Shown: one piece after another, positions 42,963 through 49,849 of the stretch | Position numbering within the stretch: position 1 is the first letter of the stretch | How the letters are laid out: every line of letters starts with the position of its first letter | NCBI RefSeq assembly: GCF_025147765.1 | Contig: NZ_CP102265.1 | Location: 3,509,001-3,573,000, forward strand | From: Blautia obeum ATCC 29174 | GTDB taxonomy: Bacteria > Bacillota > Clostridia > Lachnospirales > Lachnospiraceae | Length of the DNA stretch: 64,000 nucleotides | Direction of reading: 5' to 3' | Made by a program: the position numbers and the translations under genes | The notes under the pieces: model-generated | Databases searched by the model: none | Told to the model about the DNA's origin: nothing | What the model saw: the letters and a program-made list of their open reading frames with translations, nothing else

Positions 42963-43085
42963 TTTTTTGATATTTTTTCTGTTCCCCCCACTGTAAAACA
43001 GCCTCTGAGCGTTTCGTTATATAGAGGGATACAAATAAGAGCAAGATCCACCCAGGTATTACCGTATCGTCATTTTATGGCTACG
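42963..43085 (+). repeat. Mobilisation-region repeat, copy 3
   Basis: The full copy: TTTTTTGATATTTTTTCT, then CCACTGTAAAACAG, CTCTGAGCGTTTCGTTATAT and GAGCAAGATCCACCCA. It leads into the oriT-like segment and mobC. The orphan copy at 12998 matches over about 95 bases plus a weaker tail. Confidence 0.75.
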
Positions 43086-43240
43086 GCATACCTCCGGGTA
43101 AGTCTCTTGATGGGGATTCCGATTCCCCATACCCTCGTACAGACATCAAAGATATCTGTAGGCTCTCTATCAAAGATAGTCGCAGCACTTTATATAACCG
43201 GAAGGGACAGCCGGTTAAAAAGTGTAATCGCACATCCAAG
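43086..43240 (+). other. Candidate oriT of element B
   Basis: Between the repeat and mobC there are two strong dyads. ATGGGGA-N7-TCCCCAT lies at 43110-43130. CACTT...TAACCGG with CCGGTTA...AAGTG lies at 43186-43224. Short CTATCAAAGATAG-type repeats also occur. Such structure directly upstream of mobC and a MobP relaxase is where oriT is normally found. The nick site is not identified. Confidence 0.5.
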
Positions 43241-43267
43241 ATGTCTTATCAAAAAGGAAGGAGGACT

Positions 43268-43654
43268 ATGGCACCAAAGAAGAAAGAAAAGAATCTCAAG
43301 AGAAGTAACATCATCACATTAAAACTAACAGATATTGAATTGGCAGTATTAAATGAAGCCGCTGACGTTACAGGGCTTTCCCGTTCTGAATATCTGAGAA
43401 AACTCCTGCTTGAAAAGCAAATCAATCACCAGATTGAAGTTGTTGCAGACATGAATGATCTCAGAAAACTGGTCAGTGAATATGGAAAGATCGGATCGAA
43501 TCTCAATCAGATCGCTAAGCATTTTAACAGCGGTGGCAGTCAGTCTCGTGCTATAGAAAATGAAATCCATCAGTGCATCACGGACTTATTCCTATTGAGA
43601 AAAGAAGTACTGAAACTGGCAGGTGGTATGAATGGCAATCGTAAAACACATTAA
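43268..43654 (+). CDS. MobC-like relaxosome protein
   Basis: A 128-residue protein with an N-terminal ribbon-helix-helix: NIITLKLTDIELAVLNEAAD, then VTGLSRSEYLRKLLLEK. The MobC core follows: LRKLVSEYGKIGSNLNQIAK and HFNSGG, typical for plasmid mobilisation proteins that open oriT for the relaxase. The start at 43268 follows AAGGAGGACT, while an upstream ATG at 43241 has no site. It overlaps the relaxase start by 23 bases. Confidence 0.88.
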   Translation: MAPKKKEKNLKRSNIITLKLTDIELAVLNEAADVTGLSRSEYLRKLLLEKQINHQIEVVADMNDLRKLVSEYGKIGSNLNQIAKHFNSGGSQSRAIENEIHQCITDLFLLRKEVLKLAGGMNGNRKTH

Positions 43655-45185
43655 AAGCAGAAATGCAAATTACTCGGCTGCTATCAATTATCTTCTGTTT
43701 GAACATGATGAAAAAACCGGGAAAAAGATTGTAGATGAATCCGGACGATGCATCCTGCGAAAAGAGTTTTATATGGATGGACTGAACTGTGATCCGATGT
43801 CTTTTGACAAAGAATGCGAACTGACAAATGCTCATTTTCACAAAAATAAGAAACGTGAAGATATCAAAAGTCACCACTACATTATCAGCTACGATCCAGC
43901 CGATGTTACAGAAAACAGACTTACCGGTGAAAGAGCACAGGCAATTAGTTTGGATCTTGCAAAGCAGATGTTTCCCGGATATCAGGCTCTGGTGGTTACT
44001 CATACCGATGGCCACAATGAATCCGGAAATATCCATACTCACATCGTTATCAACAGTGTGCGAAAGACTGCAGTGGAAAGGCAGCCTTATATGGATAAAC
44101 CACATGAGGAAGCCGCCGGTTACAAGCATCGTTCCACTGATAAATTCATGAGCACTTTTAAGAAAACTGTCATGGATCGATGCCAACAGGAAGGACTTCA
44201 CCAGATAGATCTTCTTGCTCCGGCTGAAAGAAAAATCACTCAGAAAGAGTATATGGCACAGAAACACGGCCAGCAAAAACTGGATGAGATCAATCAAAAA
44301 ATTATTGAAGATGGTCTCAAACCAACATCCACCGTGTTCCTTACACAGAAAGAATATTTGCGAAATGCGATTGATGAATGTGTTGCCACATCCAATAGTT
44401 TTGATGAATTCCAATCTAAACTTCTGGAACAATTTCAGATCTCTGTGATTGAGCATCGGGGCAGATACAGCTATCTTCATCCTGATCGACAGAAGCGGAT
44501 TACTGAACGTGCACTGGGAACACGATATGGAAAAGAACACCTAGAACAGACCTTCTTATGCAAGGATCCATTGGCCATTCTCTACGTCAGATCTCACCTG
44601 CGCCTGGTTGTAAATCTTCAGACAAATGTGAAAGCAATGCAGAGCCCGGCTTATGCTCATCGGGTAAAACTTTCTAACCTGCAGCAAATGGCAAATACCA
44701 TTATCTATGTGCAGGAACATAGATTTGATACACAGTCAGATCTGAAAAACACATTGCTTGCATCAAAACAGGAACTGGCTGAACTGCAGACACAGTTTAC
44801 TCAGCATCGGTCCAATCTAAGAATCCTCAACGAGCAAATTCGTTATACCGGACAGTACTATGCAAATAAGGAAGTTTATTCCCAGTTTTCAAAAGCAAAG
44901 TACAAAGGAAAGTACCGGAAAGAACATGCGAAGGAAATTCAGAAATATGAAGAAGCCAGAGATTGGCTGAGATCCTTTTATCAGGATGGAAAGATGACAA
45001 GCCTAAAAAACCTGACTTTACAAAAAGAAAAACTGCAACAGCAGATATCTTCCGAAGAAGAAGCAATAAGCAGCTTGACAGAAAAATTAAAAGATCTGGA
45101 CACTGCCGATCAGAATGTTGATGCCATTCTTCAGATGCAGATTCCAGAACCAGTGAAATCAAAAACCAAAGATCTCGAACGATAA
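43632..45185 (+). CDS. MobP-type relaxase
   Basis: A 517-residue relaxase/mobilisation nuclease. N-terminal MAIVKHIKSRNANYSAAINY carries the candidate catalytic Tyr residues. The histidine triad is in VTHTDGHNESGNIHTHIVIN. The C-terminal half (about 340-500) is helical and coiled, ending KSKTKDLER. It nicks oriT and leads the strand through a conjugation channel supplied by another element, because no secretion genes are present. It differs in family from the MobA/MobL relaxase of element 1, so two independent mobilisation systems occur in this window. Confidence 0.92.
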   Translation: MAIVKHIKSRNANYSAAINYLLFEHDEKTGKKIVDESGRCILRKEFYMDGLNCDPMSFDKECELTNAHFHKNKKREDIKSHHYIISYDPADVTENRLTGERAQAISLDLAKQMFPGYQALVVTHTDGHNESGNIHTHIVINSVRKTAVERQPYMDKPHEEAAGYKHRSTDKFMSTFKKTVMDRCQQEGLHQIDLLAPAERKITQKEYMAQKHGQQKLDEINQKIIEDGLKPTSTVFLTQKEYLRNAIDECVATSNSFDEFQSKLLEQFQISVIEHRGRYSYLHPDRQKRITERALGTRYGKEHLEQTFLCKDPLAILYVRSHLRLVVNLQTNVKAMQSPAYAHRVKLSNLQQMANTIIYVQEHRFDTQSDLKNTLLASKQELAELQTQFTQHRSNLRILNEQIRYTGQYYANKEVYSQFSKAKYKGKYRKEHAKEIQKYEEARDWLRSFYQDGKMTSLKNLTLQKEKLQQQISSEEEAISSLTEKLKDLDTADQNVDAILQMQIPEPVKSKTKDLER

Positions 45186-45214
45186 CTATTACAAAACAAA
45201 GGAGGAACTATCAC

Positions 45215-45541
45215 ATGACACAAGAAGAATTTAATGTTGTATTTGAACTTCAGATGAGAAAGTGTGCCGATATTCTGGCACATAAAAAGAAAGAATATAC
45301 CGGTGATAATATTGACCGCCTCAGTGCATTCAAGATTGCTGCCGCTTTACAGAACTGTGATCCAAAAGCAGCACTGGCCGGCATGATGTCGAAACATGTC
45401 GTATCCCTTTACGATATGTGTTATTCCACTCTGTTACATTTTGACATGGAACAGTGGGATGAAAAACTCACAGACTGCATCAATTATCTGATCCTTTTAA
45501 AAGCTCTGGTAAAGGAGGAACAGGCCTATGGATCACATTGA
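45215..45541 (+). CDS. DUF1599/Nmad1-like protein
   Basis: A 108-residue protein: CADILAHKKKEYTGDNIDRL, then SAFKIAAALQNCDPKAALAG, MMSKHVVSLYDM and EKLTDCINYLILLKALVKEE. It resembles the phage-type DUF1599 or nucleotide-modification-associated domain 1. AAAGGAGGAACTATCAC precedes the ATG. It overlaps ThyX by 14 bases and opens a module of nucleotide-metabolism genes. A role in handling (d)NTPs or base modification is inferred from company only. Confidence 0.6.
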   Translation: MTQEEFNVVFELQMRKCADILAHKKKEYTGDNIDRLSAFKIAAALQNCDPKAALAGMMSKHVVSLYDMCYSTLLHFDMEQWDEKLTDCINYLILLKALVKEEQAYGSH

Positions 45542-46307
45542 AACAGCTATCTTAAACTGCTATGGGATCCGGGAAGCAGAACAGAATATGGTCTTTGCTG
45601 CCAGGCTCACACAACACGGTCATACGATCCAGAACATGGCAGATCTGATGGATCTTTACCGTCAATCCTACAGTCAGAAGACTGTAGAAAACATTGCAGG
45701 GCTTCCGCATCCAACCGTGCAGAAATTCATGGTCATTACCGTAGCTGTTGTTGGTGCAAGCAGACGCTTCCTGACACAGATCACAAGACATCAAAACGAA
45801 GTAAAGTACATGAGTGCATCTCTGCAGTACAGCAATTATTCCGGTCATGCTGCATTTGCTATTCCATATGGAATCATGAAAGCAGATAAAGAAATCCAGG
45901 ATATTTACAAGAAAAGCTGTCAGTCAGATCTGGATCATTATGCAGAGCTTTGTGAATTAGGTATTGATCATGATTCAGCCGGATATGCTACACCTCAGGG
46001 ACTTCGAAACGTATTGATCATCAGCGCGACACCTTACCAGTGGAAGCATATGATCGGCCAGAGAACCTGCCGAAGAAATACGGATGAAACAAGGATTGTG
46101 ATGCTACAGATCTGGCAAAGATTGTACAAATTAAGCCCGATCCTTTTTGCACCGGATCTGACCGGTCCATTCTGTCAGAGAGGAAGCTGCATGGAAAAAC
46201 AGATGTCCTGCCAGAATCCTATTTCAAAACTTTGGACTCCTGCTGATATCTTAAAAGAAGATTATCCATTGCTCATCAGGAAGGAGGTGAGCAGCCATAA
46301 AGATTAA
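45528..46307 (+). CDS. thyX: Flavin-dependent thymidylate synthase ThyX
   Basis: A 259-residue ThyX, which makes dTMP from dUMP using methylene-tetrahydrofolate and FAD/NADPH. The family signature appears as RRFLTQITRHQNEVKYMSAS followed by LQYS, a divergent version of RHRxxSxNExSxRYS. Further motifs are GLRNVLIISATPYQWKHMIG and QRTCRRNTDETR. The divergence in the RHR motif (Thr-Arg-His-Gln) is notable. A stand-alone thymidylate gene on a mobilizable element is phage-like and may supply dTMP during transfer or rescue thymine auxotrophy. Confidence 0.85.
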   Translation: MDHIETAILNCYGIREAEQNMVFAARLTQHGHTIQNMADLMDLYRQSYSQKTVENIAGLPHPTVQKFMVITVAVVGASRRFLTQITRHQNEVKYMSASLQYSNYSGHAAFAIPYGIMKADKEIQDIYKKSCQSDLDHYAELCELGIDHDSAGYATPQGLRNVLIISATPYQWKHMIGQRTCRRNTDETRIVMLQIWQRLYKLSPILFAPDLTGPFCQRGSCMEKQMSCQNPISKLWTPADILKEDYPLLIRKEVSSHKD

Positions 46308-46710
46308 ACTGATTGACTTTGGTCTGAAAGCAAATCATCATCCCTTCCGGCCACATGAAAATGATGCCGGTGCTGATGTATTCATGCCTTATAATTGCGT
46401 ATTAAAACCAGGTGAGGTTGCAAGAATTCCACTTGGATTCGGTCTCATCATACCGGATGGATTTGCCGGATATGTCTTTCCACGAAGCAGCATGGCAGCA
46501 AAAGGACTGGTATGCGAACTTCCACCGATCGACTCCGGTTACCGTGGTGAGATCCATGCCATTATCAGCAACGTAAGCACATCTTCTCAGACCATTCACA
46601 AAGACACACGTGTCGGTCAGCTGGTGATCACACCGGTCGTGATCGCAGACTTTGTCCTGAACCTCGGTGAAGAACGAGGAACCGGGGCATTTGGAAGCAC
46701 AGGAGAATAA
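46297..46710 (+). CDS. dUTP diphosphatase with apparent AUA start
   Basis: A 137-residue trimeric dUTPase. Motif 1 is ENDAGADVFMPYN, motif 2 PRSSMAAKGLVCE, motif 3 PPIDSGYRGEIHAII, motif 4 DTRVGQLVI and motif 5 ERGTGAFGSTGE. The only ATG in the frame (46384) would delete motif 1. Upstream to the stop at 46288-46290 there is no ATG, GTG or TTG. ATA at 46297, followed by AAG-ATT-AAA (KIK, the usual second to fourth residues), lies 9 bases after a perfect GGAGG, so AUA initiation is the best reading. It overlaps the ThyX stop and removes dUTP while making dUMP for ThyX. Confidence 0.82.
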   Translation: MKIKLIDFGLKANHHPFRPHENDAGADVFMPYNCVLKPGEVARIPLGFGLIIPDGFAGYVFPRSSMAAKGLVCELPPIDSGYRGEIHAIISNVSTSSQTIHKDTRVGQLVITPVVIADFVLNLGEERGTGAFGSTGE

Positions 46711-46714
46711 TAAT

Positions 46715-46993
46715 ATGATTACATTTGGAAGAAAATTAAAACACTTAAGACAAAAAAATCATCTCACCCAGAAAGAACTTGGGATGGCTGTTGGATTTCC
46801 CGACAGCTGTGCTGATGTCCGGATTGCTCAGTATGAAAGCGATGTCCGAACGCCAAAAGAGGATCTTATGAAACTCTTCGCATCAACACTCGGTGTTCCG
46901 GTTGAACTCTTTACTGTACCGGTACTCTCAGAACCTAGGGAATATGAGGCGGCGGAGTATTGGAGGTATGAGTTAGGGGCGGAACTAGATTAA
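46715..46993 (+). CDS. XRE-family regulator at the end of the nucleotide module
   Basis: A 92-residue DNA-binding protein: MITFGRKLKHLRQKNHLTQK, ELGMAVGFPDSCADVRIAQY, ESDVRTPKEDLMKLFASTLG and VPVELFTVP. This is an XRE helix-turn-helix of the SinR/Cro kind. The start at 46715 follows AGGAGAATAAT and the frame begins four bases after the dUTPase stop. It is the last element B gene before the rearranged junction. Confidence 0.85.
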   Translation: MITFGRKLKHLRQKNHLTQKELGMAVGFPDSCADVRIAQYESDVRTPKEDLMKLFASTLGVPVELFTVPVLSEPREYEAAEYWRYELGAELD

Positions 46994-47011
46994 TTGTCAT
47001 AATACTGAAAT

Positions 47012-47040
47012 GAGGCAACGGATTTTCCGCTGCCTCGCTT
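47012..47040 (+). terminator. Terminator behind the mobilisation/nucleotide operon
   Basis: GAGGCA at 47012-47017 pairs with TGCCTC at 47031-47036 with GGA/CCG-like inner pairing, followed by GCTTTTATC. Confidence 0.6.
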
Positions 47041-47089
47041 TTATCATTTTGAGGGTAATTAAAAATATCCTCCTGTGTTGAGCAATCCT

Positions 47090-47225
47090 CTTTATCCTTG
47101 AATACCTTACAGCTCCCGCCTTTCAGTTCGTACTTGCAAAAGTCAATCTGGCTTTCAATGCTGATACTGTCCTTTCGGTCTACTGACTGCCTTGCGTAAA
47201 TACAATCTTCTCTGATAATGTCCAT
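47090..47225 (-). pseudogene. N-terminal fragment of a large serine recombinase (TnpX-like)
   Basis: From an ATG with GGAAAGGAG upstream the frame gives CIYARQSVDRKDSISIESQI and CKYELKGGSCKVFKDK. This is the start of large serine recombinases such as TnpX of Tn4451, with the catalytic Ser in ARQSVDRKDS. After about 45 residues the family sequence is lost (EDCSTQEDIFNYPQ...), so some 500 residues are missing. It is a scar where a Tn4451-like element lost its recombinase and joined element B. Confidence 0.75.
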
Positions 47226-47313
47226 ATTGGGCTCCTTTCCGTATGGAATTGAGCTACCAACCTTACAACTATATTATACCATTAGCAGCCCCGGACAACA
47301 ATGTTGCGATTGA

Positions 47314-47490
47314 TTAGCGAAACCTGTCCCCGTATTTGCTGAATATATCGTACGGGTTATTTTCGATTTCTCTTTTTCGTTTCTTCTTTTCCTCCGGGGA
47401 GAGTACCGGCGTCAGGTTTTCCAGCACAATGAGCTTGCCTTGAAAATAAACAGATTGCTTGTCGCTTTGGTATGTAACAGCTTGAACCAT
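47314..47490 (-). CDS. TnpW-like small transposon protein
   Basis: A 58-residue protein: MVQAVTYQSDKQSVYFQGKL, IVLENLTPVLSPEEKKKRKR and EIENNPYDIFSKYGDRFR. Small proteins with the LTPVLSPEEKKKRKREIE segment are found next to large serine recombinases in Tn4451-like and Tn1549-like elements and are often named TnpW or conserved transposon proteins. GGGAGGTTTTCA precedes the ATG. It reads towards the recombinase fragment 89 bases away. Confidence 0.7.
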   Translation of the reverse strand: MVQAVTYQSDKQSVYFQGKLIVLENLTPVLSPEEKKKRKREIENNPYDIFSKYGDRFR

Positions 47491-47558
47491 TGAAAACCTC
47501 CCTTTTCCAGTATAGGTTAATGCCGACCAGTCTCCCTCTTGTCCGAATGGGTAAATAT

Positions 47559-47595
47559 AAAAAAGCGCCCAGACAGCAGAAAGCTACTCGAGCGC
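47559..47595 (-). terminator. Terminator of the DtxR/ABC operon
   Basis: In the minus direction GCGCTCGAGTAGC pairs with GCTGTCTGGGCGC around a short TTTCT loop and is followed by TTTTTT. It lies just behind the DtxR gene. Confidence 0.7.
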
Positions 47596-47613
47596 AAAAA
47601 ATACGGTATTCAG

Positions 47614-48084
47614 TTACATTGTGACAATTTTCGCACCGGCTGCCAGACGGGGGCTGTTCGGTGGCTGGGCTTTTTTTGACAGCAGTGCAAATACAGTCTG
47701 AATTTGTCGGCGGACAAGTTCTTTCATGACGGCTGCCTCTTTCAGCCGTGAAAAGCTCTCATCGCTGATAATGTGTTCAATCCGGCAGGCGTCGGCCTCC
47801 GCAGTTTCAGGGTCAACGCCCGCTGCGATAAGCTGCTCAGTGAAAAAGCAATGGCGCTCGTAGATTTTTTCGGCAACTGCCCGGCCTACATCGGTCAGGT
47901 GCAGGAAATAGTCGCTGTCCATCGTGAGAAAGCCACCGTCCCGCAGGGTTGCTACTGCATGGCACACACTGGGCTTTGACACCTCCATGTGCCGGGCCAC
48001 ATCTACGGAGCGTACCATACCGAGTTTCTTTTGAAGAACAAGAATGGTTTCCAGATAGTCCTCCCCGGACGCATGAAGTTTCAT
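47614..48084 (-). CDS. DtxR-family metal-dependent repressor
   Basis: A 156-residue regulator of the DtxR/MntR family. The winged helix is GEDYLETILVLQKKLGMVRS, VDVARHMEVSKPSVCHAVAT and LRDGGFLTMD. The metal-binding/dimer region contains ERHCFFTEQLIAAGVDPETA, EADACRIEHIISDESFSRL, with Cys and His ligand candidates in DACRIEH. It lacks the third SH3-like domain. Members sense Fe(II) or Mn(II) and repress uptake genes. It is the last gene of the transport operon, 17 bases after the ABC gene. Confidence 0.88.
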   Translation of the reverse strand: MKLHASGEDYLETILVLQKKLGMVRSVDVARHMEVSKPSVCHAVATLRDGGFLTMDSDYFLHLTDVGRAVAEKIYERHCFFTEQLIAAGVDPETAEADACRIEHIISDESFSRLKEAAVMKELVRRQIQTVFALLSKKAQPPNSPRLAAGAKIVTM

Positions 48085-48100
48085 CAGTACCTTTTATGAA

Positions 48101-49849
48101 TTAAACGCTTAACTTCCAATTTGCAGAAGCTGTCTGCAAATCGACCAGCCTATGATAGAGGCCATTTTCTTTCATAAGTTCTTCGTGAGTTCCGTTTTCG
48201 GCTACAATACCATCTGACAATACAACGATGTTATCGGCAGCTTCCACCGTCCTCATTCTGTGAGCGATTATAAGAACTGTCTTGCCTTTTACCAGCCTGG
48301 ATATTGCGTTTTGAATTTCAGTTTCGTTATCTACATCAAGAGAAGCAGTAGCTTCATCCAGAAGAATAACAGGAGCGTCTTTCAAAAGAGCACGTGCGAT
48401 AGAAAGGCGCTGTGCCTCACCGCCAGATAGTGTTGAACCATTTTCTCCGATCACCGTCTGATAGCCGTCCGACAATTTTGAAATAAATTCATCACACTGC
48501 GCTGCTTTAGCTGCGGCAATCACTTCTTCATCCGTTGCGTCCTTTTTACCGACACGAATATTTTCCATGATGGTGTTATTAAACAGCACAACATCTTGAA
48601 AAACGATAGAGAAGTTTTTCATCAACATGGTTGAATTTAGCGGAGCAATATCGGTTCCGCCCAACAGTATTCTTCCTCCGTCCAGAGGATAAAATTTGGC
48701 TGCCAGTTTTGCGACTGTACTTTTGCCGCCGCCGGACGGGCCAACCAATGCAGTGACCTGTCCCTGTTTTGCAGTAAACGAAACATCCCTCAGTACCGGT
48801 TTGCCCTTTTCGTAAGAAAACTGGACATGATCGAATGTAATATCGTACCCGTTTGTATGGATATTCTTCTCGCCGGTTTCTTCCGGGTATTCCTCTATTT
48901 CTTTCAAGCGGTTCACCTGAAGCTGTACAGAAAACAGCTCTGCCATATTTGACATCGCCCCGGAAAGCGGATCGTACAGGCGGGAGGCAGCAATCAAAAA
49001 CAGAATATAGGTAAACAGAGAGGTATCTCCACTTACCACAAGACTATTACCTACTACAATCACCGTTGCCAAACCGAGCCGTAAAAACATCTGGCCGGTT
49101 GTCAGCAGACTTGCCGTTGTCATTTCGGATGAAATCTGTGCTTTTTCCGCAGCATCCATCTTTGCGTCCAATTTGCGAAGATAATCTTCTTCCTGATTGC
49201 AAGCCTTTATATCCTGTACGGTTTCCAAACATTCCTGAATGCCTTCTGCAAGCTCCAGTCTTGCGTTCATGTGCTTTTTGCTGAGTTTTTCCTGCCATTT
49301 CCGTGACAGAATAACGATTGCAAATGAAATCGGAGCTACCCAAAGAAGAGCCAAACCCATTTGCCAGTTGAAAATCAGCAGGCCGATACAAACAATCCCC
49401 GTAGAGATAACTGCTCCAAAGAATTGTGGAACCGTATGAGAAAATGCGTGTTCAAAGTTTGCACAGTCGCCCATAATTGTGCTTGTCAGGTCAGCAAGAT
49501 CACGCTGGTGGAAAAAGGTCAGCGGAAGGGTACGCAATTTTTCCGCAAGCCCGATACGCCGCCTTGCGCTTTCATCATACGTTCCGAGATATGTCGCGGT
49601 GTACTGGCAATAATGAAAAATAAAAACAACAGCTAAAATCACAATTCCAATCACAGTGTAAACGGCGGCACTGATCTCTGGCGCACTCGCTCCCAAAACA
49701 GGCGCAAGAAGCTGATTGAGGACGATAGCCAGAAGAATAACAGGAAACATAAGGCTGATATTGGCCAGCACCGAATAAACGATCCCTTTTAACAGGTCTT
49801 TTGCACCCTGATTGCTTAACGCATACTTCTTTTTTAACGCCTTAATCAT
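48101..49849 (-). CDS. Exporter-fold ABC half-transporter (YbtP/YbtQ-like) 1
   Basis: A 582-residue protein with a six-helix membrane domain followed by a nucleotide-binding domain: Walker A VGPSGGGKST, signature TLSGGEAQRLSIARALL and Walker B VILLDEATASLD. Its partner lies immediately upstream and the two genes overlap by 8 bases, so they form a heterodimer. This family includes exporter-fold proteins that import metal-siderophores (YbtP/YbtQ, and the transporter genes of the equibactin locus). The start at 49849 follows AAAGGAGG at 9 bases. Confidence 0.88.
   Translation of the reverse strand: MIKALKKKYALSNQGAKDLLKGIVYSVLANISLMFPVILLAIVLNQLLAPVLGASAPEISAAVYTVIGIVILAVVFIFHYCQYTATYLGTYDESARRRIGLAEKLRTLPLTFFHQRDLADLTSTIMGDCANFEHAFSHTVPQFFGAVISTGIVCIGLLIFNWQMGLALLWVAPISFAIVILSRKWQEKLSKKHMNARLELAEGIQECLETVQDIKACNQEEDYLRKLDAKMDAAEKAQISSEMTTASLLTTGQMFLRLGLATVIVVGNSLVVSGDTSLFTYILFLIAASRLYDPLSGAMSNMAELFSVQLQVNRLKEIEEYPEETGEKNIHTNGYDITFDHVQFSYEKGKPVLRDVSFTAKQGQVTALVGPSGGGKSTVAKLAAKFYPLDGGRILLGGTDIAPLNSTMLMKNFSIVFQDVVLFNNTIMENIRVGKKDATDEEVIAAAKAAQCDEFISKLSDGYQTVIGENGSTLSGGEAQRLSIARALLKDAPVILLDEATASLDVDNETEIQNAISRLVKGKTVLIIAHRMRTVEAADNIVVLSDGIVAENGTHEELMKENGLYHRLVDLQTASANWKLSV

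Larger units (their letters stand above)
33940..47000. mobile_element. Element B: tRNA-Arg integrated mobilizable element
   Basis: Starts at the second tRNA half and carries integrase, a four-HTH protein, excisionase, an operon of hydrolases and methyltransferases bounded by inverted repeats, a mobilisation region, and a nucleotide module. Its right end (a third tRNA piece) is not seen. The sequence runs into serine recombinase remnants at about 47.0-47.1 kb, so the right boundary is a rearrangement. Confidence 0.6.

Noticed and set aside
42873..43322. A 149-codon plus-strand frame over the repeat and oriT-like region
   Set aside because: Crosses the conserved repeat and the dyads, has no ribosome binding site and overlaps the true mobC start.
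43578..44540. A 320-codon minus-strand frame over the MobP relaxase
   Set aside because: Antisense to the relaxase, which has the histidine triad. The Phe/Ser-rich translation is typical of a shadow frame.
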